From: Candidatus Enterococcus moelleringii
GTDB lineage: Bacteria; Bacillota; Bacilli; Lactobacillales; Enterococcaceae
Assembly: GCF_017377575.1 (NCBI RefSeq)
Contig: NZ_JAFREM010000018.1
Span: forward strand, 62,001-126,000
Direction of reading: 5' to 3'
Length of the DNA stretch: 64,000 nt
The position numbers and the translations under genes were made by a program. The notes beneath the pieces were generated by a model. The model had not been told where the DNA came from. It ran no database searches and worked only from the letters and a program-made list of their open reading frames with translations. Shown here in pieces: positions 47,118 through 56,418 of this stretch (its first letter is position 1; every line of letters starts with the position of its first letter).

Positions 47118-47855
47118 TTAAGCCTTAACCAATAATTCTTCCGTTTGAAGCATTTGCTGGATAGCTGGTAATAATTCCTCAAACGAGGTGATTTCAAGAT
47201 CATGAAGCGGCAACGTATTTTCAGCTAATTGACGTTGACGGTGGTTAAACCATAAGGCTTGCCAGCCGGCACTTTTTGAACCAACTACATCATTGTCAAA
47301 GTTGTCTCCTACGTAAAGGGTCCGTTCATAGTCTAGGTTAAATTGCTGCTCGGCTAGTTGAAAAATCTCTTTGTCGGGTTTCTCGTAACCCGAGGCTTGG
47401 GAGATAATAATATGTTCAGGATTGACCCAGTTTAACAAATCTAATTGCATAATTTTTTTGTGCTGATGATCGGTGGGACCATTGGTAATAATCCCTAAAG
47501 CAATTCCTTGTTCCTGCAGATAGTCTAACGTTTTGCGAACTTCCTCATGCATCACGATGGCATCCAGTTCTTCCTCGTAGACTTGTTGAAAGGTTAAGGC
47601 CTCTTCATCGGTAATTTCCGGGTAATTTAGTTCCTTTAAAGATTGGCAGACCCGGTAATTGCGCATGTAGGTTAAGGTCCAATCGCCAGAAATGACTTTG
47701 TTAAAATTCTCGTCGCTATGTACACGGAAGCGAATGTACAGAAAGTGCATATCCTTCATACGCACGTAAGGGAACACCTTTTGAACGGCATTGCGAAACG
47801 GCTGCTGCTGATCATAAATTGTATCATCCACATCAAAAATAATTGCATCAAGCAA
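47118..47855 (-). CDS. HAD superfamily hydrolase
   Basis: Phosphatase-like protein of 245 residues, TTG start at 47855. Motif I is IIFDVDDTIYD, motif II is GIITNGPTDHQ, motif III the Lys in GYEKPDKEIF, and motif IV VGDNFDNDVVGSKSAGW. A helical cap lies between motifs I and II, placing it in the YjjG/5'-nucleotidase-like subgroup. The substrate is not predictable. It is monocistronic on the minus strand and convergent with the barrel-protein gene. Confidence 0.88.
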   Translation of the reverse strand: MLDAIIFDVDDTIYDQQQPFRNAVQKVFPYVRMKDMHFLYIRFRVHSDENFNKVISGDWTLTYMRNYRVCQSLKELNYPEITDEEALTFQQVYEEELDAIVMHEEVRKTLDYLQEQGIALGIITNGPTDHQHKKIMQLDLLNWVNPEHIIISQASGYEKPDKEIFQLAEQQFNLDYERTLYVGDNFDNDVVGSKSAGWQALWFNHRQRQLAENTLPLHDLEITSFEELLPAIQQMLQTEELLVKA

Positions 47856-48078
47856 AATAAAAACACGCCTTTCAGTTTGTTGGAATTTTCACGAATATTT
47901 CCATGGCTATTCTAGCTCAAAAAAAGCCGCTTGAAAAGGGGTAAAACCTTGATAAATAAAGGTTTTCTGTACTATATTTGAGGAAGGCTGATTTAACAGT
48001 TTTCAGTTTTTTTCACTCTAAAAAAGATTTCTTTTCAATTTCTAATCTTATATAATAAAGAGACAAAGGAGTGAGTTC

Positions 48079-48585
48079 ATGCGCAGAAAGAAAAGACAGG
48101 TTACTGATCTGGATCGAATCAAAGCAGTAGTGGAAGAATGTCAGGTGGTTCGCATCGCTTTTAATGGGGCAGAGTATCCGTATATCGTGCCGGTAAACTA
48201 CGGCTATCAATGGAATGGGGAGCAGCTGGTTCTTTATGTTCACGGGGCAACTGAAGGGGAAAAGATCAGCCGAGTGCAGGCCGACAACAAAGTGGCTATT
48301 GAAATGGATCATAAGCATGCCTTAGTGGAAGGCGGCCGAAAAGCAGAGAAGTATTCTTATGCTTATGAAAGTGTGATTGGCTTTGGCGAGGCTGAACTGC
48401 TGGAAGACGTAGATGAAAAACGTATGGCCCTGCATGTATTGATGGATCATGCGGCAAAGGGTGTCGAATTTGACGAAATTCCTGAAGGCATGATCAAACG
48501 GACCGGGATTATCAAAATTACAGTAGACAAGTATACCATGAAAGAACATGCACCAAAGCATATGGAAAAAGCTGGTGAGGAGTAA
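48079..48585 (+). CDS. Pyridoxamine 5'-phosphate oxidase-related flavoprotein (NimA-like)
   Basis: FMN-binding split-barrel protein of 168 residues. VVRIAFNGAEYPYIVPVNYGYQ, LVLYVHGATEGEKISRV, NKVAIEMD and YAYESVIGFGEAELL follow the pattern of the family that includes nitroimidazole-resistance proteins (Nim). Such homologues are common in Firmicutes and mostly not resistance determinants. GGAG lies 7 nt before the ATG, and TATAAT at 48051-48056 lies in the leader. It is monocistronic and ends at a bidirectional terminator. Confidence 0.85.
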   Translation: MRRKKRQVTDLDRIKAVVEECQVVRIAFNGAEYPYIVPVNYGYQWNGEQLVLYVHGATEGEKISRVQADNKVAIEMDHKHALVEGGRKAEKYSYAYESVIGFGEAELLEDVDEKRMALHVLMDHAAKGVEFDEIPEGMIKRTGIIKITVDKYTMKEHAPKHMEKAGEE

Positions 48586-48608
48586 CTTCATCGGGTTTTT
48601 CGGATAAT

Positions 48609-48655
48609 AAAAAGTTCTCATCTGCCCTGGTGATCAGGAAGATGAGAACTTTTTG
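48609..48655. terminator. Bidirectional terminator
   Basis: AAAAAGTTCTCATCT pairs with AGATGAGAACTTTTT over about 14 bp. It separates convergent transcription units. Confidence 0.9.
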
Positions 48656-48660
48656 CTTGT

Positions 48661-49320
48661 TTATTTTATTTTTCTCAAACGATATTCTTCAAAATGACTT
48701 GCCTTGCCTCTGGCTTGAATCGCTGCGTATACGCCCATAATGAGGGCACCGACTGTGTTGGTTAACAGGTCACCCATCGTATCCATCAAGGCTTCTCGGC
48801 CAACTAACGGCACACCGCCGGAAGTTGCGTAGCGCTGCAGATTCATATCCGCCACGGTGTCGCAGAGAAATTCCCAGAATTCCCAAAAGACGCCGCATAG
48901 TCCGGCGAAAGCAAAACCAAACAGCAGGAACAACCATGGGGAAGTTTTACTGATAGGCGCATCCTTCATAAAGAATCCGATTAGGCCGTAGCCAACAGCG
49001 GTTAAGACCATCGGACTCACGGCATGCAGAATTTTATCCCAATAAGAAATGCGGGAAATCATGTGCAGCGAAGTTCCTAGAAAGACCGAAATTACTAGAA
49101 AGAACCAGTAAAAATAAACGATTTTCTCAGGAAGCGCCAACTTGAAAAATTTCTGAACCAATTCTGGCAGAAAAATCAAGGCGATACCGGCAATACATTC
49201 CACCACAAAGATAATCCCCTGTTGGGTGGAGTATTTACTGATGAGTAGTTCATAGATGTTATAGGCTAAGCAGATCAGGCCGAAAATAACCAGCCCGATT
49301 TGCAGCTTACGATAGGTCAT
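48661..49320 (-). CDS. DUF2238-like multi-spanning membrane protein
   Basis: Protein of 219 residues with about six transmembrane segments. HAVSPMVLTAVGYGLIGFF, GVFWEFWEFLCDTVAD and EALMDTMGDLLTNTVGALIMG place conserved His, Glu and Asp residues within or near the membrane, the pattern of the DUF2238 (YjdF-like) group. Function unknown. Its ATG directly abuts the stop of the deoxyribosyltransferase gene (TAAATG), so it is the last gene of the eis-like/ndt/DUF2238 operon. Confidence 0.75.
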   Translation of the reverse strand: MTYRKLQIGLVIFGLICLAYNIYELLISKYSTQQGIIFVVECIAGIALIFLPELVQKFFKLALPEKIVYFYWFFLVISVFLGTSLHMISRISYWDKILHAVSPMVLTAVGYGLIGFFMKDAPISKTSPWLFLLFGFAFAGLCGVFWEFWEFLCDTVADMNLQRYATSGGVPLVGREALMDTMGDLLTNTVGALIMGVYAAIQARGKASHFEEYRLRKIK

Positions 49321-49821
49321 TTAATCCCTTCTTTCTAGAAGAGCCTGTTTAATAGCTTCCAGCAAGGCTTCTTCGGTAGCAACCACTTGACCGTTCAGTT
49401 TCACCAAGCCAACTGTATACAGGTTCAAATAATGGAACTGGTTTTCTGCTGGTGTGGACAGTGCTTCCAGCTTTTGTGGATTGTCGGCACCTTGCTGACG
49501 AGTATCGGAATACAGGGCAATCACCGGAATTCCTTTGGCATAGGCTACACCGATTTCTGAAGCGACGCCGGCATCGATGGTTATTCCATCTAAGACAGCC
49601 ACCATTAAATCACTTTTCAAAACTTCTTCTGTGTCCGCCAAGGCGACCATTTTACTGTCGGCATAGGCGGATTTATCGTTAATCGCTTCATTTTCCTGGG
49701 GTAAATAAACCGTCAGCTCGGTTGAAAGTGCGCGAATTTGCTTGACCAAATGATCGTTGTAGCGCAGATCACTTTGGGCAAACATCGGTCCGGCAAAATA
49801 AATATGCTTAGAAATAGTCAC
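49321..49821 (-). CDS. Nucleoside 2-deoxyribosyltransferase
   Basis: Transfers 2'-deoxyribose between nucleobases in salvage. The protein has 166 residues and a GTG start at 49821 behind GGAGG. HIYFAGPMFAQSDLRYND is the N-terminal signature; KSDLMVAVLDGITIDAGVASEIGVAYAKGIPVI contains the Asp and Glu of the active site, and FHYLNLYTVGLVKLNG closes the fold. It overlaps the end of the upstream acetyltransferase gene by 14 bp. Confidence 0.9.
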   Translation of the reverse strand: MTISKHIYFAGPMFAQSDLRYNDHLVKQIRALSTELTVYLPQENEAINDKSAYADSKMVALADTEEVLKSDLMVAVLDGITIDAGVASEIGVAYAKGIPVIALYSDTRQQGADNPQKLEALSTPAENQFHYLNLYTVGLVKLNGQVVATEEALLEAIKQALLERRD

Positions 49822-51025
49822 TAAAATACGCCTCCATGTCGGGTAATGTTTCTTCTAAAAGTTGAATCGTTTCCTGGTCGGCTTCCAAACGCTCGATTCG
49901 CGCCAAGTAAGAAGCACGGCGATAATTCATCAGCATACAAGTCAAGGTTTGAATCGTCAACTTCACTGGGTGACCAATCGGCTCGTTGGAAACCTGCAGC
50001 TGACCGTCATCATCCCAGCTTACGCCAAAGATGCCATTGTTCCAGTCGGCTACCGGATCAGTAACTTCAAAATAGAATGGTTCGACCCGTTTGAAGAAAG
50101 GATACTCTTTCAAAAATTCTTTTACGTCCACGATCCGGGCCATGAAATATGGCGCAATCGTTTCGGTAATTTCGCTGTCATCCAGCAGGAAGGATAGAGG
50201 TTCGTTTTTGTAAATATCCCCCTTCACCCAGTAAATCATGGAAAAGTGAGCGGTGATGAAATTCCACAAGCCATTGCGGGCTTCTTGATTCAAATAGAAC
50301 ATTTCCTTAACATGGAAAATTTCGTCGTAAATCCAGTAGAAGAGCACGCCCTTTGGTTTGCCTTCTTCGTCATAATAGATTGCCGCGATGCGTTCTTCTT
50401 CATTTTCAAAGCGCCAATATTCTTCCCAGTTCAGTTCTTTACGAATCATCGCTCCATGATTTTTCAAGGCAAACTCGTCGTAAACCTTGTACACATCGGG
50501 ATCATCCACGTCTCGGCGTTCAACAATTCCTGGAACGTCCACCTGTTTAGGCAGCTGGGTATCTTTTACTTTGAAGCTTAGTTTATCGGACATAATTTCC
50601 CAACCCTTGCGGCGGTAGTAAGGAATGTTGTAAGGATAAAGGTAGGAAATCCATTGCTTATCCTTGCGCATTTCCACCAAAGCCAGCTGGATCAAGTCCT
50701 TCATTAAGCCATGGTTGGCATACTCAGGGTAGGTCCCGACACCGGTGACACCGCCCATTTGAAAAATCTTCCCATGAATATTCACCTCACAAGGATAGAT
50801 GGCGATCTGGGAAATCAAATTGTCGTTATGAAACCAGCCGAAGACCTTCGACAGCTCCAGCACCGGTTTTTTGGCACGAACCATTTCACGTTTATTCTCA
50901 TAGCCGCTGCTTTCGATGTCCTCTTCCGTCACCTGAAATACATAACTAAGCAGCTCATCATATTGCGCCAGATATTTTTCACTGACCCGTCGCAGCTCCA
51001 TTTCATTTTTCAACTCATGGTCCAT
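49808..51025 (-). CDS. Eis-like GNAT acetyltransferase
   Basis: Protein of 405 residues with the three-part Eis layout: an N-terminal GNAT domain (MELRRVSEKYLAQYDELLSY and GVTGVGTYPEYANHGLMKDL, the acetyl-CoA loop), a second GNAT-like half (about 150-290) and a C-terminal SCP2-like domain (WDDDGQLQVSNEPIGHPVKL), ending in an aromatic-acidic tail MEAYFSDYF near the usual C-terminal carboxylate. Mycobacterial Eis acetylates aminoglycosides and a host phosphatase; firmicute members have mostly unknown substrates. First gene of a three-gene minus-strand operon. Confidence 0.85.
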   Translation of the reverse strand: MDHELKNEMELRRVSEKYLAQYDELLSYVFQVTEEDIESSGYENKREMVRAKKPVLELSKVFGWFHNDNLISQIAIYPCEVNIHGKIFQMGGVTGVGTYPEYANHGLMKDLIQLALVEMRKDKQWISYLYPYNIPYYRRKGWEIMSDKLSFKVKDTQLPKQVDVPGIVERRDVDDPDVYKVYDEFALKNHGAMIRKELNWEEYWRFENEEERIAAIYYDEEGKPKGVLFYWIYDEIFHVKEMFYLNQEARNGLWNFITAHFSMIYWVKGDIYKNEPLSFLLDDSEITETIAPYFMARIVDVKEFLKEYPFFKRVEPFYFEVTDPVADWNNGIFGVSWDDDGQLQVSNEPIGHPVKLTIQTLTCMLMNYRRASYLARIERLEADQETIQLLEETLPDMEAYFSDYF

Positions 51026-51130
51026 TCTTTCATCTCCAAATTCAGTTTATAGAACAAGTATAGCAAAACCGACTTGATTTTTCTCTTCCCAACGTTGAGA
51101 AATGGTAAAAAGCCTTTTTTTATCGTACAA

Positions 51131-51143
51131 TCGTTGGTATAAT
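51131..51143 (+). promoter_or_regulatory. Extended -10 promoter of lepA
   Basis: TGG-TATAAT (51136-51143) is an extended -10 box about 35 bp before the lepA start. The -35 region is a T run and matches poorly. Confidence 0.55.
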
Positions 51144-51177
51144 GAGTGGTGCTGACCAAAAGAAATGAGGAACATTG

Positions 51178-53013
51178 ATGAATATAGAACAAATGCAAGA
51201 ACGACAAAAGCAAATTCGGAACTTTTCGATTATTGCCCATATCGACCACGGCAAGTCGACCTTGGCTGACCGTATTTTAGAAAAAACCAACACCGTAAGT
51301 CTCCGGGAAATGCAGGACCAGTTACTGGATTCAATGGATCTGGAACGGGAACGGGGCATTACGATTAAACTAAATGCTATCGAGCTGCATTATGATGCCA
51401 AAGATGGTGAGACTTATACCTTCCATTTGATCGACACCCCAGGGCACGTCGATTTCACCTATGAAGTATCCCGCAGTTTGGCGGCCTGTGAAGGAGCTGT
51501 CCTAGTAGTGGATGCGGCTCAAGGGATCGAAGCGCAAACCTTGGCTAACGTATACTTGGCACTAGATAATGATCTGGAAATTTTGCCGGTTATCAACAAA
51601 ATCGATTTGCCAGCGGCTGATCCAGAACGGGTGCGTAAAGAGATTGAAGACGTGATCGGGATTGATGCAGAGGAAGCAGTGCTAGCCAGTGCCAAAACCG
51701 GTATCGGTATCGAAGACATTTTAGAACAAATTGTCGAAAAAGTGCCGGCACCAAGCGGTGATTTAGAAGCCCCTTTGAAGGCCTTGATCTTTGACTCGGT
51801 TTACGACAGCTACCGTGGCGTAGTGTTGAACATCCGTGTTATTGACGGCGTGGTTCGTCCTGGCGATAAGATTCAATTAATGAACAACGGCAAAACCTTT
51901 GATGTGACGGAAGTGGGCGTGTTCTCACCGAAGGCTATTCAACGGGATTACTTGATGGTAGGCGACGTTGGTTACATCACTGCCAGCATCAAATCGGTTC
52001 AGGATACCCAAGTGGGGGATACCGTGACCTTGGCCAACAATCCGACACCGGAAGCTTTGCCAGGCTACCGCAAAATGAATCCGATGGTTTATTGTGGACT
52101 GTACCCAATCGATACTTCTCGCTACAATGACCTGCGGGAAGCTTTGGAAAAATTACAGCTGAACGATGCGGCCTTGCAATTTGAACCAGAAACTTCCCAA
52201 GCATTAGGCTTTGGTTTCCGCTGTGGCTTCTTAGGTTTGCTGCATATGGATGTGGTACAGGAACGTTTGGAACGGGAATTTAACTTAGAGTTGATCACCA
52301 CCGCTCCTTCAGTAATTTATCACGTAAACCAAACTGATGGCACGAAGATTGTCGTGGATAATCCGGCTGACTTCCCAGATCCATCAAAAATTCAAACCGT
52401 TGAAGAACCGTTTGTTAAAGCCAATATCATGGTTCCAAACGATTACGTTGGAGCAGTGATGGAGCTTTCTCAGCGCAAACGGGGCGAATTTGTCACGATG
52501 GATTACTTGGATGACTACCGGGTGAATGTAGTCTACTTTATCCCGCTGTCAGAAATCGTTTTTGATTTCTTTGATAAGCTGAAATCCAGCACCAAAGGCT
52601 ATGCTTCGTTGGATTATGAACTAGCTGATTATCGCGAAAGCAAGTTGGTTAAGATGGATATCCTGCTGAACGCGGAAAAAGTCGATGCCTTAAGCTTTAT
52701 TGTGCATAAACAATTCGCCCAAGAACGTGGACGTGCCATCGTAGAAAAACTGAAAACCTTGATCCCTCGTCAACAATTCGAGGTTCCAATCCAAGCAACA
52801 GTCGGAACTAAAATCCAAGCTCGGACCGATATTAAAGCCCTGCGTAAAAATGTATTGGCGAAATGTTACGGCGGGGATGTTTCCCGGAAGCGTAAATTGC
52901 TGGAGAAACAAAAAGTTGGTAAGAAACGGATGAAACAGATAGGTTCCGTGGAAGTACCACAGGAGGCCTTCATGGCGGTTCTGAAAATGGATGAGGATGA
53001 ACCGAAGAAATAG
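51178..53013 (+). CDS. lepA: Elongation factor 4 (LepA)
   Basis: Ribosome-associated GTPase, 611 residues from the ATG at 51178 with GAGG 7 nt upstream. G1 is [11 protein letters not shown], the switch I region is [15 protein letters not shown]3 is DTPGHVDF, and G4 is NKIDLPAAD. The LepA-specific C-terminal domain is present ([21 protein letters not shown] and [20 protein letters not shown]). It is monocistronic, followed by a bidirectional terminator. Confidence 0.97.
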   Translation: MNIEQMQERQKQIRNFSIIAHIDHGKSTLADRILEKTNTVSLREMQDQLLDSMDLERERGITIKLNAIELHYDAKDGETYTFHLIDTPGHVDFTYEVSRSLAACEGAVLVVDAAQGIEAQTLANVYLALDNDLEILPVINKIDLPAADPERVRKEIEDVIGIDAEEAVLASAKTGIGIEDILEQIVEKVPAPSGDLEAPLKALIFDSVYDSYRGVVLNIRVIDGVVRPGDKIQLMNNGKTFDVTEVGVFSPKAIQRDYLMVGDVGYITASIKSVQDTQVGDTVTLANNPTPEALPGYRKMNPMVYCGLYPIDTSRYNDLREALEKLQLNDAALQFEPETSQALGFGFRCGFLGLLHMDVVQERLEREFNLELITTAPSVIYHVNQTDGTKIVVDNPADFPDPSKIQTVEEPFVKANIMVPNDYVGAVMELSQRKRGEFVTMDYLDDYRVNVVYFIPLSEIVFDFFDKLKSSTKGYASLDYELADYRESKLVKMDILLNAEKVDALSFIVHKQFAQERGRAIVEKLKTLIPRQQFEVPIQATVGTKIQARTDIKALRKNVLAKCYGGDVSRKRKLLEKQKVGKKRMKQIGSVEVPQEAFMAVLKMDEDEPKK

Positions 53014-53073
53014 CAAGGTTTGTTTGGAAGTTGTGAAAGTTTTCAAGCTTTTCATAGTGAAGTGAATATAGTT

Positions 53074-53111
53074 TGAGGCGGCGGACTAAAATGTCCACCG
53101 CCTCATTTTTT
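53074..53111. terminator. Bidirectional terminator after lepA
   Basis: TGAGGCGG-C-GGAC pairs with GTCC-A-CCGCCTCA and is followed by six T residues. Confidence 0.88.
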
Positions 53112-53706
53112 ATGCTCCATTATTTTTTGGAGTCAATTCAGTAAGATCAATGACGTATGCATCAAAATCGTCATTGTTGAAATTGTTAATTGTAGGAAAT
53201 ACCTGTACCTCATCGGTGGGATTATCCAACGAATAGGCATTGTAGATTTTCATAGTTTTTCCAGGTTCCAGGTCATCACTTAAAGCGTTTTGTCTTTCGG
53301 TCATTATGTTCACAGATTTGGCATCCTGTCCAAAAGCATCAAAACTGCGATAGCCGGAGGTCATTTCCATTGATGAAGCTGCAGTCTGCTGCTTGAAACC
53401 AATATCGTATAAAACGTCAAAGGGTCGCAGCGTTTCCTCGGATTTATTGGTAAGCTCGAAGGACACGTACAAGCCTGGCTTTTCAGCCGAGGCGCTTTGA
53501 ATGATTTCGGTATTGATGATTTTCAATTTGTAGGTCTGTGTTTCCAGTACGCCCGCTTTGAAAGATAGATCGTCCTTCTCCGCTTTTTCCTTGGCCGTTA
53601 CTGTTTCTAGTTTCTCAGCTGGTGTACCTGTAGTGTCATTATAATTGCCGCATGCGGAGAGGAGCAGGGTAGAAGAGAGCAAAAGTATTATGGTTAATTT
53701 TCTCAT
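53110..53706 (-). CDS. Lipoprotein with DUF5067-like domain
   Basis: Protein of 198 residues from the ATG at 53706 (GGGAG upstream). The signal peptide ends in the lipobox LLLSACGN, so the mature Cys is lipidated and the protein is anchored outside the membrane. The rest (AEKPGLYVSFELTNKSEETLRPFDV, ALSDDLEPGKTMKIYNAYSLDN) matches the immunoglobulin-like DUF5067 pattern seen in Gram-positive lipoproteins. Function unknown. It is on the same strand and just downstream of the nuclease gene, separated by 80 bp. Confidence 0.8.
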   Translation of the reverse strand: MRKLTIILLLSSTLLLSACGNYNDTTGTPAEKLETVTAKEKAEKDDLSFKAGVLETQTYKLKIINTEIIQSASAEKPGLYVSFELTNKSEETLRPFDVLYDIGFKQQTAASSMEMTSGYRSFDAFGQDAKSVNIMTERQNALSDDLEPGKTMKIYNAYSLDNPTDEVQVFPTINNFNNDDFDAYVIDLTELTPKNNGA

Positions 53707-53786
53707 GTATCTTACTCCCTTCATTTTAATCGTCAGCGCAAGAGGTTTGGCAGTTTTCAGTACACCGATTCAAATTATTATACCAT

Positions 53787-54917
53787 TTATCTAGGTGCGC
53801 GATAACCTGCTTGTTCCGCTTCTTCGACGGTTTTGAACCAGGCAGCTGGGTTGGTGGTTCGGTCATAATATTGGCTGCCGGGAATATGATAAATTCCGTT
53901 TTTTGATCCTTTGATTAGGCCATTTCCGTTGGCATCGACGTATTCTTGACCGCCGCCAGTGGAAGCAGCGGCTTGTTGCTTGGCGTCTTCTTTTTGCTGA
54001 GCGGCGGCGATTTCTTTATCAGTTTTACTGGTTCCGTCGGCATAGTTGATAGTGACACCATCTTGGACGTTGAAAATGTAGACGTTAAAGCTAATGGCGT
54101 CACTGCCAATCGACTTGGCCATCATGTGAACGCCGCGAGCCAGCAGTTCGTCACCTCTGAAGACAGGAGTCACTGAGTAGCGCACATAATTTTTTTTGCT
54201 TTTTTCAAGATAAGTTTTGATGTCCATTTCGTGCCGCAGCATCTCAGGATTATTCAGCTGGGTAGTTCCGGTAATTAGGTTTTTCCAGTTGTCATTTTCG
54301 CCGGAAAGGGTGTAGCCGATTAAGTGAGATCGATTATAGAGATAGCTTTTGCCAAGTTTTTTGCTGTGCCAGCCAGTTGGCTTGACTTTAGAAATGTCGC
54401 CGCGTTTTTTTGTGGGCATCAGGCTTTTATTCAGCATGGCCTCAGCGTAGGTGGCGCGGTTCAGATTATCCAAATCCCCGTAATTTTCCCAGGATTTATT
54501 GGCTAAGGATAAATCAGCTTTGGTAAAAGTTGGTTTGTTGTTGTTTACCTCGATGGTTTGGGTGCCGCTGTAGTCAAGAGCTGCGAGTTCGGCGTTCTCT
54601 TGTTGGACTCGTTCGTTATTGGCAGCTAAGGTTTTTTTCTGAGCCGCCTTGTCAGCCTTGCTTGGTGCCTTGTTCTGTTTGTCCTTTTCAGAAGCTTTCT
54701 TTTTGGCAGCAGTGTCTTTTGCGACGTTTTCGGATTTTGTGACGCTTGCTGCATGTACGGGTTCAACAGGCGGTGCCAGTGCGACCCCCGCAAAAATCAT
54801 AGCGACAGCTATAGAAGTTATAGCAAGTGAATTTTTCTTAGGTGTTTTCGTGGAATATGATCGGATCACACCCACCAGAAAACCAAGAAAACCCACTAAA
54901 ATCATGATAGTGCTCAT
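53787..54917 (-). CDS. DNA-entry-type non-specific nuclease, membrane anchored
   Basis: Protein of 376 residues from the ATG at 54917 (GGGAG upstream). Two hydrophobic segments lie at residues 3-18 ([16 protein letters not shown]) and 30-50 ([20 protein letters not shown]), followed by a Lys/Ala-rich linker to about 115. The catalytic core has [15 protein letters not shown] with the His of the EndA/Spd-type DNA/RNA nuclease motif, and [16 protein letters not shown] supplies the metal-binding Asn. A short C-terminal module ([19 protein letters not shown]) recurs at the ends of other secreted Gram-positive nucleases. It may help DNA uptake or nutrient use. Confidence 0.87.
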   Translation of the reverse strand: MSTIMILVGFLGFLVGVIRSYSTKTPKKNSLAITSIAVAMIFAGVALAPPVEPVHAASVTKSENVAKDTAAKKKASEKDKQNKAPSKADKAAQKKTLAANNERVQQENAELAALDYSGTQTIEVNNNKPTFTKADLSLANKSWENYGDLDNLNRATYAEAMLNKSLMPTKKRGDISKVKPTGWHSKKLGKSYLYNRSHLIGYTLSGENDNWKNLITGTTQLNNPEMLRHEMDIKTYLEKSKKNYVRYSVTPVFRGDELLARGVHMMAKSIGSDAISFNVYIFNVQDGVTINYADGTSKTDKEIAAAQQKEDAKQQAAASTGGGQEYVDANGNGLIKGSKNGIYHIPGSQYYDRTTNPAAWFKTVEEAEQAGYRAPR

Positions 54918-55064
54918 TGTGGTAGCTCCCTTAATATAAATTTGGGATGATAATAAATAAAAATCAACCTCCACAAATTATAACTTTAAGAGATGTGGGA
55001 TTCAAATATTTCGTGATCTAGAAAAATTTTATGAAGACTACCAGTTTCGTGTAAAATATTATCC

Positions 55065-55703
55065 CTACTCCAGTTTCAGCCTCAAAAACACTTGAGCAAA
55101 ATATCTTATTTGACGTTCATTGACTGTCAGGCCTCGGATATTTTCCGGTTGAACATCAATAGAGTTGAAGTAACAGGTACTAATGTCGATATTTTTCAGA
55201 TTGGTGTCCATGAAATTAATGTTGTCGATATCATTTTCAAGGAATTTCGTCTGCTTAAATTGGCATTCCACGAAATCATTGTAGGTCAGCTTGCAATTGC
55301 TGAACTCCACCGATTTATGGTTCGTATAGTTAAAGTTCGCCAGGTTCATCATGCAGCCGTTGAAGGAAGTATTGGCCAAGTAGCCATCCTTGAATTTTGT
55401 CCCCACAAGCTTGCAGTCGATAAATTGTGTCCGATGGATAATCGCGTGCTGAAAGTCGCAATTGGAAAGGTCACAATTTTTGAAAATCGTGTCGGTAATT
55501 TCGATTTTTGGAAAAACGTTTGAGTTTAGTGTCACATTTTCAAAGCTGCAGCCTTCAATCATGGGATGCTCAATTTGCTGATCCTCAATGATTTCTCCTT
55601 TAATGAGTTTTGCTTCCAGTAAGAAAAATTCGGAATCATAAATTTCGAAAAAGTTGGCGGCTGTCAGTTGTTCTTGGTTTATTTTTGGCAATAAAATAAT
55701 CAT
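55065..55703 (-). CDS. Pentapeptide-repeat protein, Qnr-sized
   Basis: Protein of 212 residues from the ATG at 55703 (AGAAGGGA upstream). From about residue 50 onward it is a run of A(D/N)LxX-type pentapeptides: CSFENVTLNSN, IFKNCDLSNCDFQHAIIHRT, FIDCKLVGTKFKDGYLANTSF, FLENDIDNINFMDTNLKNID, ending in NIRGLTVNERQIRYFAQVFL. This predicts a right-handed quadrilateral beta-helix mimicking DNA. Length and C-terminal capping helix resemble Qnr/EfsQnr proteins, which protect topoisomerases from quinolones, but identity cannot be judged by eye and many repeat proteins have other roles. Confidence 0.8.
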   Translation of the reverse strand: MIILLPKINQEQLTAANFFEIYDSEFFLLEAKLIKGEIIEDQQIEHPMIEGCSFENVTLNSNVFPKIEITDTIFKNCDLSNCDFQHAIIHRTQFIDCKLVGTKFKDGYLANTSFNGCMMNLANFNYTNHKSVEFSNCKLTYNDFVECQFKQTKFLENDIDNINFMDTNLKNIDISTCYFNSIDVQPENIRGLTVNERQIRYFAQVFLRLKLE

Positions 55704-55779
55704 CACGTCCCTTCTTTTCAAGTATCTTACTCAAAAAGTGAGGAGTGTTCATGAGTGAAAAATGAGAACCAAACAGGTG

Positions 55780-55816
55780 CTTTTCGACAAGGATAGTTCA
55801 GCGTCCTGTCGAAAAG
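55780..55816. repeat. Inverted repeat with CTTTTCGACA arms
   Basis: CTTTTCGACAAGGA and TCCTGTCGAAAAG are complementary apart from one bulged A, loop about 10 nt. The 11-mer CTTTTCGACAA also occurs in the glgP leader at 29514-29524. No T run follows, so a terminator is unlikely. Confidence 0.6.
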
Positions 55817-56022
55817 TTCCCAGAATCCTCGAGAGAGACACGAAATGTTGCGTTTTATCATTGAAATCTTATTTTTAGCAAAGAGGGGTATGATGAATAT
55901 GCTGCTAGAACCTAAGTACTTAAGAGAGTTGAAGTAGCAGATATATCATGCTTGTCTGAATGCTAGGTATAAGAAATTCATTTATCCTTACAATAACTGA
56001 TTATTATGTAATATAATAAAAA

Positions 56023-56036
56023 TGATAACGCTGTCA
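56023..56036 (+). promoter_or_regulatory. cre-like site before the HTH/M78 module
   Basis: TGATAACGCTGTCA matches the CcpA consensus TGWAANCGNTNWCA at 13 of 14 positions. It starts 6 bp after a TATAAT and 21 bp before the first gene. Confidence 0.4.
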
Positions 56037-56056
56037 AAAAGCGGGAGGTGAGGTAG

Positions 56057-56392
56057 ATGGGAAAATACACTGATGAAGAGATTCGATCAATGCCAAAAGT
56101 TACTATTAAGATTGCGGCCGATTATTTAGGTATATCATCAAACATGTTGACGCTAGGGATGAGAAACAATCTTCTACCAATAGGATTTGCATTAAAATCG
56201 GAAGAGGGATATCGAGCTAGCTGGACATATACCATAGTGCCAGAAAGACTAATAGCTTATAATCGCGGGAAAATAAACAATGTTCAAGTGGAGAATATTG
56301 AGAATGGACTAAACAAAATCATTGAACAGTTTGAAAGTATAAAAAATGATTTGGTTTTTCTATTAAGCGAAAACGAAGACTTGGAGGAATAG
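56057..56392 (+). CDS. Small DNA-binding-like protein
   Basis: Protein of 111 residues with a strong GGGAGGTGAGG ribosome binding site. TIKIAADYLGISSNMLTLGMR looks like an excisionase/MerR-like helix-turn-helix, and the C-terminus (VENIENGLNKIIEQFESIKN) is a coiled-coil helix likely used for oligomerisation. The combination resembles small proteins of phages and integrative elements. The precise family is not recognised. It is first of three co-directional genes; the next starts 27 bp downstream. A role as local regulator is inferred. Confidence 0.65.
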   Translation: MGKYTDEEIRSMPKVTIKIAADYLGISSNMLTLGMRNNLLPIGFALKSEEGYRASWTYTIVPERLIAYNRGKINNVQVENIENGLNKIIEQFESIKNDLVFLLSENEDLEE

Positions 56393-56418
56393 ACAATTTT
56401 TGGTCTCTAATTGAAGAG

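Larger units (their letters stand above)
55704..56056. other. Intergenic region with one strong hairpin and a cre-like site
   Basis: Upstream of the divergent pentapeptide gene and the three-gene module. It contains the hairpin CTTTTCGACAAGGA (55780-55793) / TCCTGTCGAAAAG (55804-55816), a TATAAT at 56012-56017, and the cre-like TGATAACGCTGTCA at 56023-56036 just before the ribosome binding site GGGAGGTGAGG. No further gene was found. Confidence 0.5.

Noticed and set aside
47943-47968. Hairpin AAAACCTT/AAGGTTTT as a small RNA or terminator
   Set aside because: It is AT-rich, has no T run beyond the stem and no recognisable promoter in front; too weak to call.
48079-48585. Nitroimidazole-resistance gene
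   Set aside because: NimA-like flavoproteins are common housekeeping homologues and fold similarity alone does not show resistance.
49846-51052. Several 65-113-codon plus-strand frames
   Set aside because: All are shadows within the Eis-like gene, lack start signals and have no recognisable family.
54649-54939. 96-codon plus-strand frame with hydrophobic stretches
   Set aside because: It is antisense to the Lys/Ala linker and membrane segments of the nuclease; hydrophobicity arises from the complementary strand.
55092-55523. 143-codon open frame on the plus strand
   Set aside because: It is antisense to the pentapeptide-repeat gene; its repeated pattern only mirrors the pentapeptides and it has no ribosome binding site.
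56339-56392. Programmed -1 frameshift joining the 111-residue gene to the 575-residue gene
   Set aside because: The overlap has no true X-XXY-YYZ heptamer and no following stem-loop; separate translation is simpler.
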